Below, piece after piece: positions 33,340-41,547 of a DNA stretch of 64,000 bases. Source of the DNA: Levilactobacillus brevis ATCC 14869 = DSM 20054 (GTDB lineage: Bacteria > Bacillota > Bacilli > Lactobacillales > Lactobacillaceae); the NCBI RefSeq assembly GCF_001433855.1, contig NZ_AZCP01000003.1:29719-93718 (forward strand), read 5' to 3'. The notes below the pieces were generated by a model that worked only from the letters and a program-made list of their open reading frames with translations, made no database searches and had not been told where the DNA came from. Both the position numbers and the translations under genes were made by a program. How positions within the stretch are numbered: the stretch's first letter is position 1; every line of letters begins with the position of its first letter.

Positions 33340-35613
33340 CTATTCTCTCGGATTTCTCTTACTGTAAAACCATACAAGCGCACAGTCCAAAAGTACACCT
33401 ACAACTAGTACTAAAATGATTAATTTTATAATCAACCGAATTGAAATAGCCGCGATGCCCAGCCCAAAGACAGACAAAACCAATGTTAGAAACAGGTTAA
33501 GCGCAATTGCCGTAACAACCCACTTACTAGGGCGACTTGACCAAAAGAACGATTTAGTGCGTGTCATCAAAATTGTTAACATGGCACTTGCAATCAAGAA
33601 AACGTACATCGCACTGCTTATTTGGCCCGCAGCTAATTCCGACTGATGTAACCAAGTTAACATCGCAATACCTGTCACTGTCCAACCAACCGTCAAAATA
33701 CCCGCAATGCTGCTAAGACGCCGAAAATTCCATTGTTCTGGCTTGTAGGAAATAGTTGTATTGTCGGTCCCCAGCACCAAAGTAACAAGATCATTTAAAA
33801 TAGCCACTAGTACCATCGCATTTAAGGACAATGGGATTTGCTTAAAAACTAAATAACCAAAAGTTAACATCAACGTTAGTTCGGCCGTTCGAGCTAATTT
33901 AGTAATGGTCCATGTCATCATACGTTGGTACACGCGGTGACCACTATCTAAAATTTGGGGAAAGGAAGATAAACCAGTTTTCATTAAAATAATCTTTGCC
34001 GATTTTTTAGCTAAATCAGCTGCATTTGCCACTGCTACACCGACTTCAGCCCTTTTTAGCGCTGGTGCATCATTGATGCCATCACCAGTCATCCCAACCA
34101 CATATCCATCAACCTGCAACTTCTCCACGATTGCAAGTTTATCTTCGGGCAAAACACCAGCAATGCCAGCGACTTTACTAAAGTCGGTCATCTTTTGAAA
34201 ATCTTCTGATGCAATGATATCGCCTTTTAGTCCGACTTCTCTAGCTACTTGCTGAGCAGTCACTGCGTTATCACCAGTTAACATCATGACACGGACTCCT
34301 CGACGCTGAATTTCCAAAATTGACGCTCGGCTATCGTTCCGCGGCGCATCGCGCAAAATAAAAATACCGATTAACTCATCATCATCCGTGACGGCCAATG
34401 AACGTCCAGTATTCAATTGTTTGCGCCATTTAGCACTCTCAATCGTATCTGCGTCAACTAATCTTTTGAGAGATCCTAAGCGAATTACATGTGATTTTTG
34501 GCTAGTATTTACTATCGCCTCGGAGTACCCCAGACTAGGGTCAAAGGGTTTAAAATCTAACGCGTTATACTGACCCATTTTTTCTGTGTACGATTGAACT
34601 GCGGTATCGACGACACTAGGTTGATGATAGTCAGTCGCTTGTCTAGCAAGGTATAAGACATCATAATCCGACAGTTGGCTTGTATTCAGAAAAGACACGA
34701 CCTTCGTTTGATTTTCCGTAATTGTTCCTGTCTTATCAACCAGCAAGATATTTAAGTTACCGGCTTCTTGAATACCCGTTAAGTTGCTCACTAGAATATC
34801 TTCGTCACTTAAAACTCGTGCTTCAACAGCGTTTGCAACAGAAAAACTTGATGGCATTGCTATGGGGATAGTAGCAATAAATAACATTCCTAAGAACGGC
34901 ACCATAGACAATGAGCTTTCGCCCCGAATAAACGAAGTTATTAAAATTACTACTGCTAATACTGTATCTAAAATTGCTAGATAACCAATAATTCTACTTA
35001 ATAGTTGCTGTAAATGTCCTGGAGCTGAAGAGGTTGTCGCCAAATTAACGGTTTTGCCTGAGCGACTTCTTGCACCGGTTGCAATTACTTCTGCCATAGA
35101 ATTACCCTTTAATATCTCAGTACCCGCATAGACGTTGTCTTTAACCGATTTTGTAACAGCCGTTGATTCACCTGTGATGCTACTTTCATCAACTTCAAGG
35201 CCACTATCCAACAATTGGGCGTCTGCAGGTATGAGATTGCCCCGGTGCAAATCTATAATATCTCCCACGACTAATGCCCTGCTTGGTATTGAAATCCATT
35301 TATCAGACCTAATCACACGGGATGTCAAACTTAACTGTTTGGAGAGCTTACCGAGAACTCGACTGGCACGCCCCTCCTGAACCGCACCATTTATAGCGGC
35401 AAATAGAAGCATGAGCACAATAAAGCCAGCTTGTATTGTCTTACCCAGCACTATCTCAATAATTAGCGCTACTTCTAGAATCCACGCGGATGGTTCCCAC
35501 AAACGACTCAGTACGGATTTGCCAAAATTAAAATCATGACTGGCAACTTCGTTTGGACCATCCTTTTTTAAACGCAACTCCGCCTGCTCATCTGTTAACC
35601 CCTTTAAAGTCAT
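33340..35613 (-). CDS. P-type (P3A-like) proton-efflux ATPase under a fluoride riboswitch
   Basis: A 757-residue ion pump. Actuator motif TGES at about residue 146, intramembrane PIAMP motif near 254, phosphorylation motif DKTGTIT at about 293, KPFDPS, MLTGDN near 450, TGDGINDAP near 507, and LNDLVTL in the helix-6 region, where plasma-membrane H+-ATPases carry their proton acceptor Asp. About ten membrane segments and no N-terminal metal-binding domain or C-terminal heavy-metal motif; it is closest to plant/fungal-type H+-ATPases. It would expel protons at the cost of ATP. A 12-nt gap separates AGGAGG from the ATG. Its leader (35641-35737) looks like a fluoride riboswitch. First-choice role: countering acidification by HF. 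Ion specificity is inferred. Confidence 0.87.
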   Translation of the reverse strand: MTLKGLTDEQAELRLKKDGPNEVASHDFNFGKSVLSRLWEPSAWILEVALIIEIVLGKTIQAGFIVLMLLFAAINGAVQEGRASRVLGKLSKQLSLTSRVIRSDKWISIPSRALVVGDIIDLHRGNLIPADAQLLDSGLEVDESSITGESTAVTKSVKDNVYAGTEILKGNSMAEVIATGARSRSGKTVNLATTSSAPGHLQQLLSRIIGYLAILDTVLAVVILITSFIRGESSLSMVPFLGMLFIATIPIAMPSSFSVANAVEARVLSDEDILVSNLTGIQEAGNLNILLVDKTGTITENQTKVVSFLNTSQLSDYDVLYLARQATDYHQPSVVDTAVQSYTEKMGQYNALDFKPFDPSLGYSEAIVNTSQKSHVIRLGSLKRLVDADTIESAKWRKQLNTGRSLAVTDDDELIGIFILRDAPRNDSRASILEIQRRGVRVMMLTGDNAVTAQQVAREVGLKGDIIASEDFQKMTDFSKVAGIAGVLPEDKLAIVEKLQVDGYVVGMTGDGINDAPALKRAEVGVAVANAADLAKKSAKIILMKTGLSSFPQILDSGHRVYQRMMTWTITKLARTAELTLMLTFGYLVFKQIPLSLNAMVLVAILNDLVTLVLGTDNTTISYKPEQWNFRRLSSIAGILTVGWTVTGIAMLTWLHQSELAAGQISSAMYVFLIASAMLTILMTRTKSFFWSSRPSKWVVTAIALNLFLTLVLSVFGLGIAAISIRLIIKLIILVLVVGVLLDCALVWFYSKRNPRE

Positions 35614-35640
35614 CGTTTCCCACTTCCTCCTATGAAAGAA

Positions 35641-35737
35641 AATAAAAAGACGCCTATTGTCCCGAGACTAACCCCAGAACAATAGACGTCATCAAATTTA
35701 AAAATTAATTACGGCGAACGTCATCGCCTATGTTATT
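35641..35737 (-). ncRNA. Fluoride riboswitch (crcB motif) with terminator, P-type ATPase leader
   Basis: Minus-strand GGCGATGACGTTCGCC (35713-35728) is the core hairpin of the crcB/fluoride motif. Its loop GACGT (35718-35722) can pair with ACGTC (35685-35689) in the downstream TGATGACGTCTATT segment, the fluoride pseudoknot. The same downstream strand is the 5' arm (35678-35690) of an intrinsic terminator whose 3' arm is 35649-35660, followed by TTTTTATT. Ligand binding should therefore block the terminator and turn the ATPase on. Promoter at 35744-35772. Confidence 0.85.
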
Positions 35738-35743
35738 AGACTT

Positions 35744-35772
35744 AGTTTACTTCATAAGTCTGTCGGTTGCAA
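35744..35772 (-). promoter_or_regulatory. Promoter of the P-type ATPase leader
   Basis: -35 TTGCAA (35767-35772), 17-bp spacer, -10 TAAACT (35744-35749) on the minus strand. Confidence 0.7.
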
Positions 35773-35809
35773 ACCAAAAAATTGCTCATTTGATCATTCT
35801 TGTTACCTC

Positions 35810-35838
35810 TTGCACTTTCAAAAAAATGGCAGTATAAT
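35810..35838 (+). promoter_or_regulatory. Promoter of the enolase leader
   Basis: -35 TTGCAC (35810-35815), 17-bp spacer, -10 TATAAT (35833-35838). Transcription should start near 35845. Confidence 0.8.
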
Positions 35839-35844
35839 GACTTC

Positions 35845-35941
35845 GAAACAACGGTGATGGTGTTCACCGAAAAAAACTATTCATTAGAATTGACGACACC
35901 TACCTCTATTTTAATTGGAGGTAGGTGTCGTCTTTTTTTTA
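35845..35941 (+). ncRNA. Fluoride riboswitch (crcB motif) with terminator, enolase leader
   Basis: GGTGATGGTGTTCACC (35853-35868) is a textbook crcB/fluoride hairpin. The loop GGTGT (35859-35863) is complementary to ACACC (35896-35900). That strand is also part of the 5' arm (35892-35906, GACGACACCTACCTC) of a 15-bp terminator whose 3' arm is 35918-35932, followed by eight T. Pseudoknot and terminator are mutually exclusive, giving an ON switch. It ends 17 bp before the enolase start. Confidence 0.9.
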
Positions 35942-35957
35942 GAAAGAAGTCCTATCT

Positions 35958-37241
35958 ATGTCAGTTTATATTGAAAAGGTTCACGCCAGAGAGGTCTACG
36001 ATTCTCGTGGCAATCCAACTGTTGAGGCGGATGTTATTTTATCTGATGGTACCCTTGGTCGAGCAGAAGTTCCATCTGGTGCTTCCACTGGCGAAAAAGA
36101 AGCTATTGAATTACGTGATGGTGGTACTCGCCTGCAGGGCAAAGGGGTTTTAAAGGCCGTCAACAATGTTAACACTGAAATTAACCAAGCCTTACATGGA
36201 TTAGACCCATTAAATCAACCACTAATTGATCAAACAATGATTGCGCTAGATGGAACCGACAATAAGGCCCGCTTGGGTGCCAATGCAATTCTGGGTGTAT
36301 CTATGGCAACTTGTCGCGCGGCAGCCAATTTCCAAAAAGTCCCACTGTACCGTTACTTAGGTGGGACTGACTTAGAACTCCCTCAATCTTTCCACAACGT
36401 TATTAACGGCGGTAAACATGCAGATTCAGGGATTGATACGCAAGAATTTTTGATTACTCCCGTTAAGCGTAATTCATTCCGTGATGGCATTGAGAAAATT
36501 GCCAACACCTATCACACGCTAAAGACTATTCTCAAAGAAAGAGGATATGATACCGGGTTAGGTGATGAAGGTGGATTCGCGCCTCATTTGGCTTCAACTG
36601 ACGATGCTATCAAAATCTTAATTGAAGCCATTAAAACAGCGGGGTATAAGCCGGGGTCAGAAATTGCGATTGCAATAGATCCTGCATCATCCGAATTCTA
36701 CAACACCGAAACCGGATATTATCAGTTTGAGGGCGGTCAAAAATCCCCCGATGAAATGATTCAGTACTATCAGAATTTGGTATCTGAGCATCCCGAAATC
36801 ATTTCAATTGAAGATCCTTTTAGTGAAGATGATTGGGAGAATTATGCTAAGTTCACTACTGCTATGGGAAATAAAATTCAGATAGTGGATGATGACATAG
36901 TCGTTACCAATCCAAAAATCATCCGTGAAGCGATCAAACAAAACGTTGGGAACGCGATTTTGATTAAACTCAATCAAATTGGGACAGTTACTGAAACGTT
37001 AGAGGCCATTAGACTCGCCAAGAAGAATAACTTTACTGTCATGATTTCCCACCGCTCCGGCGAAACTGGCGATACATTTATTTCTGACTTTGCAGTGGCG
37101 ACAAATGCCGGTCAAATCAAAACCGGCGCAATGGCGCGTTCTGAAAGAGTCGAAAAATACAATCAATTTCTTCGCATTGAAGAAGAGCTCGGAAAAGGCG
37201 CAAGACTAGCACACTTCCCAAACGACGTTGATTTTGATTAA
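35958..37241 (+). CDS. Divergent enolase under a fluoride riboswitch
   Basis: A 427-residue phosphopyruvate hydratase (2-phosphoglycerate to phosphoenolpyruvate). Catalytic elements present: SGASTG loop, GDEGGFAP glutamate, metal ligands in [15 protein letters not shown] and VDDDIV, catalytic lysine in IKLNQIG, SHRSGE, and the K in [11 protein letters not shown]. Several near-invariant positions differ: GGKHADSG in place of [22 protein letters not shown] in place of [18 protein letters not shown] in place of GAPARSER. It is therefore probably a second, specialised enolase, not the housekeeping copy (which is normally with the gap-pgk-tpi genes). Being placed behind a fluoride switch suggests a fluoride-tolerant replacement of the fluoride-sensitive enzyme. 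Weak ribosome site AGAAAGAAG. Confidence 0.93.
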   Translation: MSVYIEKVHAREVYDSRGNPTVEADVILSDGTLGRAEVPSGASTGEKEAIELRDGGTRLQGKGVLKAVNNVNTEINQALHGLDPLNQPLIDQTMIALDGTDNKARLGANAILGVSMATCRAAANFQKVPLYRYLGGTDLELPQSFHNVINGGKHADSGIDTQEFLITPVKRNSFRDGIEKIANTYHTLKTILKERGYDTGLGDEGGFAPHLASTDDAIKILIEAIKTAGYKPGSEIAIAIDPASSEFYNTETGYYQFEGGQKSPDEMIQYYQNLVSEHPEIISIEDPFSEDDWENYAKFTTAMGNKIQIVDDDIVVTNPKIIREAIKQNVGNAILIKLNQIGTVTETLEAIRLAKKNNFTVMISHRSGETGDTFISDFAVATNAGQIKTGAMARSERVEKYNQFLRIEEELGKGARLAHFPNDVDFD

Positions 37242-37261
37242 TCAAGAAGGGTAAGAAGATT

Positions 37262-37540
37262 ATGGATAATCAGCCATTAAATAATTTTAGTGAATTACTA
37301 ATGATTGTCCCTCAGAAAAAGAATGGGAGCCAGGCTGAAATCGTGCAGAATATTATTCATTATTTAGAGAGCCACGATGTATTATGGTATGATGTTCAAT
37401 CATCTCAAAACGAACGTCATCACAAACATTCGGCCATCCGAATTCAGGCTCATATGCCAAACCAATCAGTCAACGAAACAATAAATGTCCTTTCCGCTTT
37501 CATCGATGTTTCTCAAATCATTGTTAGGCCATTGGGCTAG
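37262..37540 (+). CDS. Small protein, unknown function, fluoride-switch operon
   Basis: A 92-residue soluble protein 20 bp after the enolase, in the same transcript and followed by a terminator. It starts at the ATG at 37262 with GAAGGG upstream. The predicted order strand-helix-strand-strand-helix-strand (LLMIVPQ; AEIVQNIIHYLESH; WYDVQSS; AIRIQAHM; NETINVLSAFI; IIVRPLG) suggests a ferredoxin-like or PII-like fold. DUF190 proteins, which have such a fold, accompany CrcB channels in other bacteria, but I see no clear sequence match. Function unknown. Confidence 0.72.
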   Translation: MDNQPLNNFSELLMIVPQKKNGSQAEIVQNIIHYLESHDVLWYDVQSSQNERHHKHSAIRIQAHMPNQSVNETINVLSAFIDVSQIIVRPLG

Positions 37541-37545
37541 CCCTA

Positions 37546-37580
37546 AAGGAATCTTCTAATACAAGGAGATTCCTTTTTTA
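37546..37580 (+). terminator. Terminator of the enolase operon
   Basis: AAGGAATCT/AGATTCCTT stem (37546-37554, 37567-37575) and T-run 37574-37579. Confidence 0.82.
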
Positions 37581-37707
37581 TTTGGTAAGCATTTGTTTGT
37601 CTGGTAATAGACAGACAAATCTATTACATAAAAATTGTTGGTTTCACCGACGAAAAAATACAACCTAAAGAGTGTATTTCATTCGTCCAATTGCGAAAGC
37701 AATTGCT

Positions 37708-37750
37708 GGGTTTGGGTTTGGGTTTGGGTTTGGGTTTGGGTTTGGGTTTG
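37708..37750 (+). repeat. (GGGTTT)7 hexanucleotide tandem repeat
   Basis: Seven perfect GGGTTT units (37708-37749) plus one G, in non-coding DNA near the right end of the island, preceded by an AATTGC-GAAA-GCAATT hairpin (37690-37705). The run is G-rich enough for G-quadruplex formation. Confidence 0.95.
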
Positions 37751-37782
37751 ACCGTCGGCAGGACCCTCTCGGGAGAGTTCTA

Positions 37783-37792
37783 ATGGTAGTCA
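37783..37792 (+). repeat. Third ATGGTAGTCA copy, right end of the island
   Basis: Same orientation as the two copies at 33052-33073. Confidence 0.5.
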
Positions 37793-37864
37793 TTCGCAAA
37801 AATCGCAGAATTTTGGAGGTCTAAATGCCTATAAATAAGCCTTTCTCTAAAAAATGGATCTTTT

Positions 37865-38103
37865 CCTGACTGCCCATCACTTACTAATCAGCTTTCACGA
37901 AGTCGACTTCGTGGTTGCTGATTTTTTTGTGTCTTCAAGTATAAATATCCGTATCGCTTATGTTTATTCATCAATTAGCAGCGACAACCGCACGGCCAGT
38001 TCAGGCGTTAATTTTCTGAAATGGCCGTATTTTAGCACGCTCCCGCTATTTTGTCTCCTAGACAGACCCACGCAAATTGTTTTAAGCTTAATATGTTTAC
38101 ATT
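37865..38103 (+). repeat. 239-bp direct repeat, copy 2, beginning with the tRNA-Lys 3' tail (attR-like)
   Basis: Gap-free match (231 of 239) to 32641-32879. It begins with CCTGACTGCCCAT, the last bases of tRNA-Lys, with no tRNA body before it, as expected at the far end of an element that integrated into a tRNA gene. Its terminator copy is 37886-37928, and its end supplies the upstream region of the metalloprotease. Confidence 0.95.
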
Positions 38104-38155
38104 TTGCTACAAGTTACTTTTACCCTAATTTAGTCATGGAGAGGAACCCCGTCAC

Positions 38156-39157
38156 ATGAAAAAACGTTTGTCTCTAGCGCTGGGCTGCTTGGTCTTACTC
38201 GGCTGTTTACCAGCCAGCGCCGCTACAAAGCGAACCACCCCAGCCAACAAATTTCGTTATAGGACCAATAAAGCCAGCTACTACAATAAATCAACTAGCT
38301 CCTATTATCGCGCCGTTTGGACCAGTGCTCGCAAGGCTTGGAACGGTTCTAAGACCTTCAAGTGGTCCACTACAAAAAACAAAAAGTCCCGTTCATTTAC
38401 CACATCCGTGAACCGAAATACCGGCGTATGGACTAACGCCACCGGTATGGCTTATAACGGCCTTGCAATTAACAGTCAAGGTATTCAGACCGGTGCGGGC
38501 ATGTATTTGAATCGAACTGTTTTGAAGAAGTATAAATACACCAAAAAACAGCGAGTCAACGTCGCTATTCATGAAATGGGACACGCATTAGGTCTTGCTC
38601 ATAATAATGGCGGCTCCGTCAGTGCGATGAATCCTGCTAATCGAGTTTACGCTCTCCGGTCTTGCGATCTTCGAGGAACTAAACGCGTCTACGCCACCGC
38701 AGCCACCACCACGAAGGCCCTTGCCACCGCGGCACAACCCAGTCTAACCGTTGACCACCTAAAAGACTATGACAATGGTATTTCCGGTATCAACCAATTG
38801 AAAAAGACTGCTCCCGTCATTGTTGAAGGGCACATTACCAAGAGCGTTGGTCATCATAAAGCGCCCAAGAATTATTACACGACACAAACACTAGCTGTCG
38901 ACAACACCTTTAAGGGTAAGGTTGGGTCGACACTAACCTTCACACAAGGGGGCACCACCCAAATGGCCGTAACGGCGAGTGAAATCTTGCCGCAACACCA
39001 AACAATCATCGTCATGTTGGCTAAGAACACCCACGGTACCTACTACGTCATTAATGACGGCCAAGGCATGTTCGTTGATACGCACACTAGCAATGGTCAC
39101 AAGTTATTTGATCACGTCTCAGACCATGCTATTTATACCGAAAATATGCTCCACTAA
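38156..39157 (+). CDS. Secreted metzincin (M10-like) metalloprotease
   Basis: A 333-residue exported zinc protease. Signal peptide to about residue 23 (ASA-ATK). The zinc site HEMGHALGLAH at about residues 140-150 is the full HExxHxxGxxH metzincin consensus, followed by the Met-turn SAMNP at about 155. The C-terminal ~140 residues form a separate beta-rich domain (Thr-rich, function unknown). It resembles the small matrixin-like proteases of lactobacilli. Ribosome site GGAGAGG before the ATG. It probably was the original neighbour of tRNA-Lys before the island entered. Confidence 0.9.
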   Translation: MKKRLSLALGCLVLLGCLPASAATKRTTPANKFRYRTNKASYYNKSTSSYYRAVWTSARKAWNGSKTFKWSTTKNKKSRSFTTSVNRNTGVWTNATGMAYNGLAINSQGIQTGAGMYLNRTVLKKYKYTKKQRVNVAIHEMGHALGLAHNNGGSVSAMNPANRVYALRSCDLRGTKRVYATAATTTKALATAAQPSLTVDHLKDYDNGISGINQLKKTAPVIVEGHITKSVGHHKAPKNYYTTQTLAVDNTFKGKVGSTLTFTQGGTTQMAVTASEILPQHQTIIVMLAKNTHGTYYVINDGQGMFVDTHTSNGHKLFDHVSDHAIYTENMLH

Positions 39158-39190
39158 AAAAACGCTAGACTGCCGTCTGGCGTTTTTTCT
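39156..39190. terminator. Bidirectional terminator after the metalloprotease
   Basis: AAAAACGCTAGAC/GTCTGGCGTTTTT stem-loop between converging genes. Confidence 0.82.
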
Positions 39191-39203
39191 TACTATAGTA
39201 GGA

Positions 39204-39449
39204 CTATATCTGTCGATAATAGCGCCACGCGGCTCCAATGACGTCAATTAACAAAAAGAGGCCGAGAAAACCACCGATACACTCGCCTAATAATCGGCCG
39301 TAATCCCACCAAAATAACTGGCCCATCGCAATGAGGTCCATCACACATTTTAAGCCAAAGATCGGGATCAACAGCCCCAGGTAGAGCTTCAACAAGTCAA
39401 TCGTCTGCTGAACCTGTTGCCACAAAATCTCGCGAAAGGTCACAATCAC
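39204..39449 (-). CDS. Small membrane protein, unknown function
   Basis: An 81-residue protein with two hydrophobic segments (about residues 18-40 and 54-72) and a basic C-terminus (WRYYRQI). GTG start with GGGGAGGAG 5-8 nt upstream, which supports it as a real gene. No family recognised. Confidence 0.65.
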   Translation of the reverse strand: MIVTFREILWQQVQQTIDLLKLYLGLLIPIFGLKCVMDLIAMGQLFWWDYGRLLGECIGGFLGLFLLIDVIGAAWRYYRQI

Positions 39450-39601
39450 CGTCTCCTCCCCTATAACATTTATAACCAGACGTAAGGTTACGCACTGATT
39501 CCCCTGAAATGATCAGTCATTATTCTCCACCAGCTATTTTACACTAAGCTGGCCAAAAAAAGCGACGACCAACACTTTTTCCCCCCATTATAGTGCGACT
39601 A

Positions 39602-39643
39602 ATAAAAATTCCCCGCTTTGATCACCAGATCATCGCGAGGCAT
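39602..39643 (-). terminator. Terminator after the first OppA-type gene
   Basis: CCTCGC...TGATC/GATCA...GCGGGG stem followed by ATTTTTATT on the minus strand. Confidence 0.65.
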
Positions 39644-39648
39644 TTTCG

Positions 39649-41259
39649 TTATTTCCAATAAGCGTATTTATACTGAGCATCCGTGGTCATCGTGTAGGTT
39701 AAGCCACCAACTGTCTTGGAAACCAGGTGTGCTTTAGCCTGTTGGTACAAGGGAACTAATCCGGCTTGCTTAGTAACATACGTATCGGCTTGCTTCATCA
39801 GATTCCACCGTTGTGCTGTGGTGTACGTCGCCGTATCGTCCACTTTCTTCATCAAATTCGTGAAATGCGCATTCTGCCACTTCGTGAAGTTCACTGAACT
39901 AGTCCCATCCGCCATCTGCAAGAAGTCAGCTGGATCACGCCAATCGGTCGTCCACCCATCCAGATCAATATCAAAATTCCCGGCGGCACCCTTGGCAATC
40001 TGTTGCGCTAACGGCATCGACTTAATGGTAATCGTCAAGCCCGGTAAGTACTTTTGGGCCTGTTGCTGCAGGTATTGGGCTGCGTGCTTTTGTTCATCCG
40101 TATCAGCCGTCAGTAACTCCAGACTGGCCTTCTTGATTCCCAATTCCTGTTTGGCTTGCTGCCAAAGTTTAGTGGCCTTTTGGGGATTATAACTCACCAA
40201 GTTCCCCACTTCTTTGGTGAAGTCTTTACCCGTCTTAGGATTCGTGCCATCTCCCGACGGAATTAAACTCGTGGCGGCCTTGGACCCATCTTGCAAGACA
40301 TTCTCGGTCAGGGCCTGACGATTAACCACGTAGGAGAACGCTTGGCGAACTTTGGTATTGTGCGTAATGGTCCGTTTGTCATTAAATTCTAGGAACCGCA
40401 TCGAACTATTGAGGGTCGTAGTCATTTCCGGATTATTGGCATTCTGCTTGATATATTGGCCGGTCAACACGGTCTCTTGCACCTTACCTGACTTGAATAA
40501 GTTAGAAGAAGTCCCCGCATCCTTGACTACTTGAACGTTAACCCGCTTAATTTTGACGTTCTTAGCATTCCAATAATGGGGATTCTTCACGTAAGACCAA
40601 CTATCGGCAGCACCATTCCACCCGACTAACTTATAGGCTCCTTCGGACATGGTCTTCGCCGCTGACGTCCCATATTTACTGCCACCAACCTGCTTAAACA
40701 GGCTAGTCTTAATCGGGTAAACTGCCGTGGCTAAAATATCGGGTAGCCAAGGTTGCGGCTGGGTTAGCGTGATCTGTAAGGTCCGTTGATTCAACGCCTT
40801 CACCCCTAGTGTGGACGCCGCCTTTTTCCCCGCTTGAATCGCTGAATAATTTTTAACGTATTTAAGCTTATTGGCTACCTGTGATTTAGATTGCGGGTTA
40901 ACCTGCCAATCCATTGACGTCACAAAATCCTGGGCTGTCACCGCATCACCATTTTGCCATTTGGCATTCTTTTTGAGCTTAAACGTATAAACAGTCCCAT
41001 TCTTAGTGGGTTTAACCACTTTCTCTGCCACACCAGCAATTACCTTACCGTGACTATTCAGGGTATACAGGCCCTCCGACGTTTGTGAAATCATGCTGGA
41101 ACTATTCGTATCACCAGAAATCGCCGGATTAGCCGTTGCGGGATTTCCCGTCATTGTTACGTTCAACGCCTTATCCGTCGTACTCTTCGCCTGGGCCCCA
41201 CAGCCGGCCAACGCCATCACTGCTAGCAACCCGACACCCAATCCCATAACCTTATTCAT
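39649..41259 (-). CDS. OppA-type peptide-binding lipoprotein, T-box controlled
   Basis: A 536-residue SBP_bac_5-family extracellular solute-binding lipoprotein. Lipobox LAGC (Cys20), then the family pattern: an ISGDTNSSSMISQTSEGLYTL segment near 48-68, NAKWQNGDAVTAQDFV near 103-118, and WTTDWRDPADFL near 430. It should deliver peptides to an Opp-type ABC importer, but no permease or ATPase gene is nearby, so it is an orphan binding protein. It is related to the two OppA-like proteins at 55916 and 60256. Preceded by a T-box leader, so it is induced by shortage of an amino acid. Confidence 0.92.
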   Translation of the reverse strand: MNKVMGLGVGLLAVMALAGCGAQAKSTTDKALNVTMTGNPATANPAISGDTNSSSMISQTSEGLYTLNSHGKVIAGVAEKVVKPTKNGTVYTFKLKKNAKWQNGDAVTAQDFVTSMDWQVNPQSKSQVANKLKYVKNYSAIQAGKKAASTLGVKALNQRTLQITLTQPQPWLPDILATAVYPIKTSLFKQVGGSKYGTSAAKTMSEGAYKLVGWNGAADSWSYVKNPHYWNAKNVKIKRVNVQVVKDAGTSSNLFKSGKVQETVLTGQYIKQNANNPEMTTTLNSSMRFLEFNDKRTITHNTKVRQAFSYVVNRQALTENVLQDGSKAATSLIPSGDGTNPKTGKDFTKEVGNLVSYNPQKATKLWQQAKQELGIKKASLELLTADTDEQKHAAQYLQQQAQKYLPGLTITIKSMPLAQQIAKGAAGNFDIDLDGWTTDWRDPADFLQMADGTSSVNFTKWQNAHFTNLMKKVDDTATYTTAQRWNLMKQADTYVTKQAGLVPLYQQAKAHLVSKTVGGLTYTMTTDAQYKYAYWK

Positions 41260-41285
41260 TCTCCATTACCCCTCTCAATTCGCCA

Positions 41286-41545
41286 CAAAAAAATCGTTCG
41301 TCTCGTTGGCCGTCTCCGGTCAACAAGGGCGAACGATTCGCGGTACCACCTTGATTTATCTCTTATGGTGTTCATGAGAACACCGCGTGCGTTAATGGGC
41401 ACGACCCAGTACGGACTACTCATTTCACCCGTACGACTTCCAGATGCGCTTCATGGCGATTGCTGACCCGGCTTCCATCATTCCCGGACTCGCTAAACAG
41501 TTGATCCACCATTACTCTTCTGGGCAACGTCGTTTTGATTGATAT
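41286..41545 (-). ncRNA. T-box riboswitch of the first OppA-type gene
   Basis: The conserved T-box AAGGTGGTACCGCG is at about 41339-41352 (minus). Stem I carries an AGTA motif and, opposite it, GAAGCGCA between CCAT and TCTGG; the specifier is GCG or CGC, depending on offset. A terminator with AATCGTTCG/CGAACGATT arms and seven T ends at 41286. Promoter at 41548-41576. Confidence 0.9.
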
Positions 41546-41547
41546 TA

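Noticed and set aside
37708-37750. Telomere-like or CRISPR-like interpretation of the GGGTTT array
   Set aside because: A 6-bp unit without spacers is a simple tandem repeat; the chromosome context is internal.
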